A DNA stretch of 37,104 bases from Roseiflexus sp. (GTDB lineage: Bacteria; Chloroflexota; Chloroflexia; Chloroflexales; Roseiflexaceae). The notes under the pieces were generated by a model that had not been told where the DNA came from, ran no database searches, and saw nothing but the letters and a program-made list of their open reading frames with translations. Positions 32,393 to 37,104 of the stretch are shown here, one piece after another (within the stretch, counting starts at the first letter, position 1; each line of letters starts with the position of its first letter). Location: contig JANXAL010000139.1 in NCBI GenBank assembly GCA_025062325.1, positions 1-37,104 on the forward strand. The letters run 5' to 3'. A program made the position numbers and the translations under genes.

Positions 32393-33169
32393 TCAGCCAC
32401 GCGACCGTCCGGCGCGTTCGGATCCGCCGCGTCCGCCGCGTCCGCTGCGTCTGACCTTCCGCTGGGGGCGCTCTTCCTCTTCCTCAACGATGCTGGGGCG
32501 CACGGTGACAGCCGGGGGCGGCAATTGCGGCTGAACTTTCTGATCGGGGAAGACGTCGCCTTTGTAGATCCATACCTTCACACCGATCCGCCCATACGTC
32601 GTATGTGCATGCACCTGCGCGTAGTCAATATCTGCGCGCAGCGTATGGAGCGGCACCCGACCATCGCGCTCCCAGGCGACACGCGCCATTTCAGCGCCCG
32701 CCAGACGCCCTGAGCACTTGATTTTGATGCCCTGCGCTCCCAAACGCATCGCGCGTTGCACTGCCTGTTTCATTGCGCGCTTATACGACACGCGCTTACT
32801 GATCTGTTCGGCAATGCTTTCGGCGACCAGTTGCGCCTCCAGTTCCGGTTGATGGATCTCCTGAATATTGAGCTTGACTTTCTTGCCGGTCCGTTTTTCC
32901 AGTTCAGCCCGCAACTCATCGACTTTTGTGCCGCGCTTGCCGATGACGATGCCCGGCTTAGCTGTGTAGACCGTCACCTCAACTTTATTCGCCGAGCGCT
33001 CAATCTCGATCCGCGCCACACCCGCATTCTCGAGCTCTTTAGCAATGATCCTGCGCAGCATGATGTCTTCGTGGAGCAGTTCGGTATAGTTGCGCTCTGC
33101 GAACCACTTCGACTGCCAGTCCTTGATATATCCAAGGCGGAAGCCGATCGGGTGCACTTTCCGTCCCAT
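32393..33169 (-). CDS. rpsC: 30S ribosomal protein S3
   Basis: A 258-residue S3 at the mRNA entry. [20 protein letters not shown], the KH-domain segment [39 protein letters not shown] and [19 protein letters not shown] are canonical. After residue 215 a Pro-rich stretch, an acidic run (EEEEE) and an Arg/Gly tail ([19 protein letters not shown]) extend it well past the ribosomal core. The tail is read from GC-rich, low-complexity DNA and may bind RNA. Confidence 0.98.
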   Translation of the reverse strand: MGRKVHPIGFRLGYIKDWQSKWFAERNYTELLHEDIMLRRIIAKELENAGVARIEIERSANKVEVTVYTAKPGIVIGKRGTKVDELRAELEKRTGKKVKLNIQEIHQPELEAQLVAESIAEQISKRVSYKRAMKQAVQRAMRLGAQGIKIKCSGRLAGAEMARVAWERDGRVPLHTLRADIDYAQVHAHTTYGRIGVKVWIYKGDVFPDQKVQPQLPPPAVTVRPSIVEEEEERPQRKVRRSGRGGRGGSERAGRSRG

Positions 33170-33214
33170 AGATCCTCGCTCTCTTCAGCGGGTCAGCGCG
33201 GTCGCGCTGCCTGC

Positions 33215-33556
33215 TTACATCTCCTCGCCGTCATCGACAATCACCGTAATATGGGTCGTTCGCTTGCGAATGCGGTCGGCCCGGCCCCGGGCGCGCGGCA
33301 TGATCCGTTTGAACGCCGGACCTTCATCGGCGAAAATGTACTTCACGACGAGCGCATCGGGGGCCATGTCATAGTTATTGATTGCGTTTGCTCGCGCCGA
33401 CTCAATCGTGCGTGCGATCTCGCGCGCTGCTTTGTGCGGCAGGTAGCGCAGGATCGCCAGCGCCTTATTAACCGGCTTGCCGCGCACCAGATCCATCACC
33501 GGGCGCACTTTGGTCGGTGAGATGCGGACATATTTTGTTACTGCTTTTGCCTGCAT
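33215..33556 (-). CDS. rplV: 50S ribosomal protein L22
   Basis: A 113-residue L22 whose beta-hairpin lines the exit tunnel. [60 protein letters not shown] and [20 protein letters not shown] are present. ATG 33556 with AGGAGAG upstream is used. Confidence 0.98.
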   Translation of the reverse strand: MQAKAVTKYVRISPTKVRPVMDLVRGKPVNKALAILRYLPHKAAREIARTIESARANAINNYDMAPDALVVKYIFADEGPAFKRIMPRARGRADRIRKRTTHITVIVDDGEEM

Positions 33557-33588
33557 ATCCAGACTCTCCTGCCGCGACGGTGCGCCCG

Positions 33589-33876
33589 TCACTTCACCTT
33601 GCCGCGCTTATCGGCTTTCTTGCCGCCGTGGCCGCGGAACACCCGGGTTGGGGCGAACTCGCCCAGTTTATGACCAACCATGTTCTCTGTAATGTACACT
33701 GGCACGTGGCGTCGGCCATCATGAACGGCGATCGTATGCCCGACCATTTGCGGGAAGATAGTCGAGTCGCGCGACCACGTGCGCAGCACACGCTTCTCGT
33801 TTGTCCGGTTCAGTTCCTCGATACGGCTCAGCAGTCGCACGTCGACATATGGACCTTTTTTGGAAGAACGCGACAT
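33589..33876 (-). CDS. rpsS: 30S ribosomal protein S19
   Basis: A 95-residue S19 of the head that pairs with S13. [60 protein letters not shown] and [17 protein letters not shown] match the family closely. It lies 17 bases after rplB. Confidence 0.99.
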   Translation of the reverse strand: MSRSSKKGPYVDVRLLSRIEELNRTNEKRVLRTWSRDSTIFPQMVGHTIAVHDGRRHVPVYITENMVGHKLGEFAPTRVFRGHGGKKADKRGKVK

Positions 33877-33893
33877 ACGCTTGCCCCTCCTGA

Positions 33894-34721
33894 TTACTGC
33901 GTCCGACGACGGATGATGAAGGGATCAGTCCGCGGGTTGTGGCGGGTCTTTACGCCGCGCGCCGGTTTGCCCCACTTGGTCTTCGGGGTCGGCATGCCGC
34001 GCGGTGCGCGTCCTTCACCGCCGCCGTGGGGATGATCGCGCGGGTTCATTGCTGCGCCACGCACTTCAGGTCGTCGTCCCAGCCAGCGTTTGCGCCCGGC
34101 TTTCCCCAGGCGGATATTCTGATGATCCAGATTGCCGACCTGTCCAATCGTCGCCATGCACTCGATGAACACGCGGCGCACCTCGCCTGATGGCAGGCGC
34201 AGTACGGCGTAATTGCCCTCCTTTGCCATCAACTGAGCGGCTGCGCCAGCGCTGCGCACCATCACGCCGCCTCGTCCTTTTTCGAGTTCGATGTTATGCA
34301 CCGTCGTACCGAGCGGGATCTGGCGCAGCGGCAGCGCGTTGCCCGGCCGAATATCAGCGTCGGGCCCGCTCATCACGGTATCGCCGACATTCAATCCGAG
34401 CGGCGCCAGAATATAGCGTTTCTCACCATCGACATAATGGAGCAGAGCGATCCGTGCTGATCGGTTAGGATCGTACTCAATCGCTGCCACTTTCGCCGGA
34501 ATGCCAATCTTATCGCGCTTAAAGTCAATCCGGCGATAGTGGCGCTTATGCCCGCCGCCGCGGTGACGCACTGTGATGCGTCCATACATGTTCCGACCAG
34601 CCTTCTTGCGCAGCGGCTCAAGCAGCGATCGTTCCGGCTCCGTCTTGGTAATCTCCTCGAAGGTCGAAACCGACATATTGCGGCGACCTGGCGAGGTTGG
34701 TTTGTACTTTCTGACAGGCAT
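33894..34721 (-). CDS. rplB: 50S ribosomal protein L2
   Basis: A 275-residue L2, required for subunit joining and peptidyl transfer. [60 protein letters not shown] and the C-terminal [20 protein letters not shown] with its conserved histidine (PHGGGEG) are present. It lies 3 bases after the rplW stop. Confidence 0.99.
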   Translation of the reverse strand: MPVRKYKPTSPGRRNMSVSTFEEITKTEPERSLLEPLRKKAGRNMYGRITVRHRGGGHKRHYRRIDFKRDKIGIPAKVAAIEYDPNRSARIALLHYVDGEKRYILAPLGLNVGDTVMSGPDADIRPGNALPLRQIPLGTTVHNIELEKGRGGVMVRSAGAAAQLMAKEGNYAVLRLPSGEVRRVFIECMATIGQVGNLDHQNIRLGKAGRKRWLGRRPEVRGAAMNPRDHPHGGGEGRAPRGMPTPKTKWGKPARGVKTRHNPRTDPFIIRRRTQ

Positions 34722-34724
34722 GAA

Positions 34725-35009
34725 TTACGCTCCCTCAAACAGGTCGATGCGGTCGCCTTCAGCCAGGGTCACGATCGCCTTTTTCCAGTCGGGCGTGTAG
34801 CCGTACTGGCGTCCCCGGCGGCGCAGTTTTCCGCGCACATTCATCGTATGCACGGCAGTCACCCGCACGTTGAAAATCTCCTCAATTGCGCGTTTGATCT
34901 GCGGTTTAGTGGCGTTGCGATCGACCTCAAACGAATACTTATTGAACCGCATCAGGTTCGTATTCTTCTCCGTGATCAGCGGCCGTATGATGATCTGATG
35001 CGCGTTCAT
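34725..35009 (-). CDS. rplW: 50S ribosomal protein L23
   Basis: A 94-residue L23, the trigger-factor/SRP dock at the tunnel exit. [60 protein letters not shown] and the ending [14 protein letters not shown] are typical. ATG 35009, which overlaps the rplD stop (ATGA) and has GAGGAGGGAG upstream, is preferred to a GTG one codon earlier. Confidence 0.97.
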   Translation of the reverse strand: MNAHQIIIRPLITEKNTNLMRFNKYSFEVDRNATKPQIKRAIEEIFNVRVTAVHTMNVRGKLRRRGRQYGYTPDWKKAIVTLAEGDRIDLFEGA

Positions 35010-35677
35010 CACGCTCCCTCCTCGCTTGTCTCCGCTGTAACGATGGCGCGTCCCGGTCGGTCGAGGTATCCCTGAGCGACATCGACGGCGGCTTTCAGCA
35101 TCACCACATGGTCGTGGGTGAGCAGATCGATGACGTTCAGGTAGTGCGCCAGCAAGGTTTTGACGTTCGGCAGATTGTTCGCCGAGCGACGCACGTTCTC
35201 GTCCTTCCGGTCAAGCACGATCAGCGTCTTTCCCTTCAGGTTCAGCGCGTTGAGCACTGCAACCATATCTTTCGTGCGCGGTTGCTCGAATGTCAACCGA
35301 TCCAGGAACGTGATGGCGCCATCGCGGTACCGTGCCGAGAGCGCTGAACGGACCGCCAGGCGGCGCATCTTACGCGGCATGGCCTTGGTATACGTGCGGG
35401 GATGTGGACCGTGTGCGACGCCACCGCCCTTGCGATGCGGCGCGCGGATCGATCCTTGACGTGCGCGACCGGTGCCTTTCTGACGATAGAGCTTACGGGT
35501 GCTGCCCTCAACCTCGCCGCGACCGCGAGTGTTGTGCGTGCCGAGACGCGCATTGGCGCGCTGGCGCTCCATCGCCTGATGCATAACCGGCACATTCGGC
35601 TCGATTCCGAACACATAATCCGAGAGTTGAATAACACCGACTTCTTCGCCGGACTGGTTGTACAACTTGGCTTCCAT
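35009..35677 (-). CDS. rplD: 50S ribosomal protein L4
   Basis: A 222-residue L4. Its long loop ([20 protein letters not shown] and [20 protein letters not shown]) reaches the exit tunnel; [20 protein letters not shown] and [20 protein letters not shown] follow. In E. coli L4 also represses its own S10 operon; whether that holds here is unknown. It is coupled to rplW by a 1-base overlap. Confidence 0.98.
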   Translation of the reverse strand: MEAKLYNQSGEEVGVIQLSDYVFGIEPNVPVMHQAMERQRANARLGTHNTRGRGEVEGSTRKLYRQKGTGRARQGSIRAPHRKGGGVAHGPHPRTYTKAMPRKMRRLAVRSALSARYRDGAITFLDRLTFEQPRTKDMVAVLNALNLKGKTLIVLDRKDENVRRSANNLPNVKTLLAHYLNVIDLLTHDHVVMLKAAVDVAQGYLDRPGRAIVTAETSEEGA

Positions 35678-35729
35678 TGCACTTCCTCAACGTATCTGCA
35701 CTGCGCTGAAGCGCTCAGAGCATTCGCGC

Positions 35730-36362
35730 TTACGAGCCTTTGATCGCCCGACGAACCATCACCAGGCCGTTTTTCGCGCCCGGGATCGAGCCGCGCACAA
35801 GCAGCAAGTTGCGCTCCGGAACGACATCAACGACGGTCAGGTTTTGCACGGTCACCCGTTGATTGCCCATGCGCCCGGCCATGCGCGTATTTTTCCACAC
35901 ACGACCCGGATCGGTGCCAGCGCCGACCGAACCAGGAGCGCGCAGACGGTCGCTCTGACCGTGCGTGCGCGGGCCGCCGCCGAAGCCATGACGCTTCACC
36001 ACACCCTGAAATCCGCGGCCTTTCGATGTGCCAGTGACATCAACGCGCTGGCCCGGTTTGAACATCTCAACAGTGAGTACGTCGCCAACCTTATGATCGG
36101 CGATATTATCGGTGCGAAACTCGCGCAGGTAGCGCAGCAGCTTACCGGCGCCGCGCAGATGTCCCTGTTCAGGTTTTGTCAGGCTTTTCGCCTTGACCTC
36201 CTGATAGCCGATCTGCACCGCTTCATACCCATCCCGCTCCTTTGTGCGGATCTGGGTAACAACACACGGACCCACTTCGATAATGGTCACCGGAATGACC
36301 TGACCACTCGAATCGAAAACCTGGGTCATGCCGACCTTGCGTCCAAGCAACCCTTCGATCAC
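35730..36362 (-). CDS. rplC: 50S ribosomal protein L3
   Basis: A 210-residue L3, an assembly initiator near the peptidyl transferase centre. [60 protein letters not shown] and the [20 protein letters not shown] loop are canonical, including the Gln-containing loop methylated in some bacteria. It lies between rpsJ and rplD. Confidence 0.99.
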   Translation of the reverse strand: MIEGLLGRKVGMTQVFDSSGQVIPVTIIEVGPCVVTQIRTKERDGYEAVQIGYQEVKAKSLTKPEQGHLRGAGKLLRYLREFRTDNIADHKVGDVLTVEMFKPGQRVDVTGTSKGRGFQGVVKRHGFGGGPRTHGQSDRLRAPGSVGAGTDPGRVWKNTRMAGRMGNQRVTVQNLTVVDVVPERNLLLVRGSIPGAKNGLVMVRRAIKGS

Positions 36363-36419
36363 AATTGCACCTCCGCAGCATGCGCAGTGTACTCAGCGCA
36401 GCGGCTGCTGTTCTTCTGA

Positions 36420-36728
36420 TTACAACTTGATTTCGATATCCACGCCTGCTGGCAGGTTGAGCTTCATCAGCGCGTTGATCGTCTGCTGACTAGGATCCAG
36501 CACGTCGATCAGGCGCTTGTGAGTGCGAATCTCAAACTGCTCCTGCGAGTCTTTGTCAATAAACGGTGAACGAATGACGCTGTACCTTTCAATTTTGGTC
36601 GGCAACGGCACCGGACCGGCAACCAGCGCCCCGGTGCGTTCGGCGGCCTCAACGATCTGTCGTGCCGACTGGTCGAGAATCTTATGGTCGTATGCCTTAA
36701 GCCGGATGCGAACTTTTTGTTTCGCCAT
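36420..36728 (-). CDS. rpsJ: 30S ribosomal protein S10 (NusE)
   Basis: A 102-residue S10, also the NusE antitermination factor that links ribosome and RNA polymerase. [60 protein letters not shown] and [13 protein letters not shown] are typical. ATG 36728 lies in a small RNA hairpin (see 36728-36742). It is the first ribosomal gene after tuf. Confidence 0.99.
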   Translation of the reverse strand: MAKQKVRIRLKAYDHKILDQSARQIVEAAERTGALVAGPVPLPTKIERYSVIRSPFIDKDSQEQFEIRTHKRLIDVLDPSQQTINALMKLNLPAGVDIEIKL

Positions 36729-36742
36729 ATACGCCTCGTATA
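36728..36742 (-). promoter_or_regulatory. 15-base dyad around the rpsJ ribosome-binding site
   Basis: On the transcript TATACG and CGTATA form a perfect 6-bp stem with a 3-base loop AGG. The likely Shine-Dalgarno core GAGG is partly in that loop, and the A of the rpsJ ATG is the last paired base. It could modulate initiation at the head of the ribosomal genes. Confidence 0.4.
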
Positions 36743-36884
36743 TCAGGGTGAAAGGGTTAGGGATCAGGGTCGAGGACGAGGAGTGAGGGGGGGCCAGAAA
36801 GTGAGGGACGAATGTCTAATGGCTGGCCCAATACGCTGCAACCTCTAAAGAACCCCCTTACCTGTCCTATCCCCATCACCCGCA
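36743..36884 (-). other. tuf-rpsJ intergenic region
   Basis: This gap holds no gene. GGGCCAG (36791-36797) and CTGGCCC (36823-36829) form a 7-bp dyad with a 25-base loop, without a U-tract on the minus strand, so it may slow or attenuate tuf read-through rather than end it. The plus strand is purine-rich with repeated GGGTT/AGGG-type runs (36747-36790). No convincing promoter was found. Confidence 0.4.
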
Positions 36885-37104
36885 CTAATCGATAATCTTC
36901 GAGACGACGCCTGCGCCGACGGTGCGTCCCCCTTCGCGAATGGCGAAGCGCAATCCTTCCTCAATCGCCACCGGCACAATCAACTCCACCGTCAACTCCA
37001 CGTTGTCCCCCGGCATCACCATCTCCAGCCCTTCCGGCAGCCGGATCGCCCCCGTCACGTCGGTCGTCCGAATGTAAAACTGCGGCCGATACCCCGAGAA
37101 GAAC
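36885..37104 (-). CDS. tuf: elongation factor Tu, C-terminal end (partial)
   Basis: The last 72 codons of EF-Tu, which delivers aminoacyl-tRNA to the ribosome. The reading [18 protein letters not shown], then [20 protein letters not shown] and [14 protein letters not shown] ending in TAG is the conserved domain III. The 5' part lies beyond the window edge. Its position upstream of rpsJ matches the str-S10 junction of many bacteria. Its wobble positions look very GC- and C-rich, as expected of a highly expressed gene. Confidence 0.98.
   Translation of the reverse strand, partial: FFSGYRPQFYIRTTDVTGAIRLPEGLEMVMPGDNVELTVELIVPVAIEEGLRFAIREGGRTVGAGVVSKIID

Noticed and set aside
1..37104. CRISPR array, prophage or transposon
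   Set aside because: No regularly spaced repeats, integrase, transposase or phage structural genes were found; all repeats seen are short and isolated.

Overview
The window looks like a stretch of chromosome from a thermophilic or phototrophic member of the Chloroflexota, probably class Chloroflexia and Roseiflexus-like. This is inference from gene content, moderately high GC, a split coenzyme F420 gene set, and a ribosomal protein L30 carrying a helix-hairpin-helix tail. No rRNA long enough for taxonomy is present. Almost all DNA is coding. I saw no insertion sequence, prophage or CRISPR array.

Layout. (1) 1-183: the 3' end of a 5S rRNA gene, an initiator tRNA-Met and a strong intrinsic terminator, i.e. 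the tail of an rRNA operon. (2) 251-4422, plus strand: a coenzyme F420 operon (cofE, an FbiB-C-like flavin reductase, cofD, cofC, an F420-dependent LLM oxidoreductase), followed by a 25-codon ORF that may be a gene remnant. (3) 4426-9280, minus strand, transcribed as cdaA > cdaR > gatC > a large molybdenum hydroxylase subunit. This couples cyclic di-AMP synthesis, its YbbR-domain regulator, a tRNA amidotransferase subunit and an apparently orphan molybdopterin subunit. (4) 9439-12714, minus strand: a 1091-residue TPR protein with an inverted repeat around its leader. (5) 12862-16624, minus strand: a replication group, rplI > dnaB helicase > DnaD-domain protein > DnaC/DnaI-like loader ATPase. 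(6) 16731-19363: a HAD phosphatase and an MBL-fold hydrolase (minus), then a divergent inositol-monophosphatase-like gene (plus), with small repeats between and after them.

(7) 19504-37104, minus strand: one long ribosomal superoperon, in transcription order tuf (partial), rpsJ, rplC, rplD, rplW, rplB, rpsS, rplV, rpsC, rplP, rpmC, rpsQ, rplN, rplX, rplE, rpsZ, rpsH, rplF, rplR, rpsE, rpmD-HhH, rplO, secY, adk, infA, rpmJ, rpsM, rpsK, rpsD, rpoA, rplQ, truA, rplM, rpsI. This is the classical S10-spc-alpha order with truA-rplM-rpsI appended. The map gene often found between adk and infA is absent.

How the parts work together. Region 2 supplies the lactyl/PEP-derived side chain and glutamate tail of F420 plus one enzyme that uses it; the deazaflavin (FO) synthase must be elsewhere. 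Region 3 makes a second messenger next to its membrane regulator. Region 5 gives the replicative helicase and two probable loading factors. Region 7 builds the ribosome, the RNA polymerase alpha subunit and the Sec channel.

No wholly new multi-gene system is obvious. The points most worth a second look are the altered DGA motif (DMA) in CdaA, the L30-HhH fusion, the DnaB-DnaD-DnaC module outside Firmicutes with a 116-base gene overlap, the orphan Mo-hydroxylase subunit, and several perfect inverted repeats in leaders and gaps. Function calls rest on motif and family recognition by eye; no searches were run.
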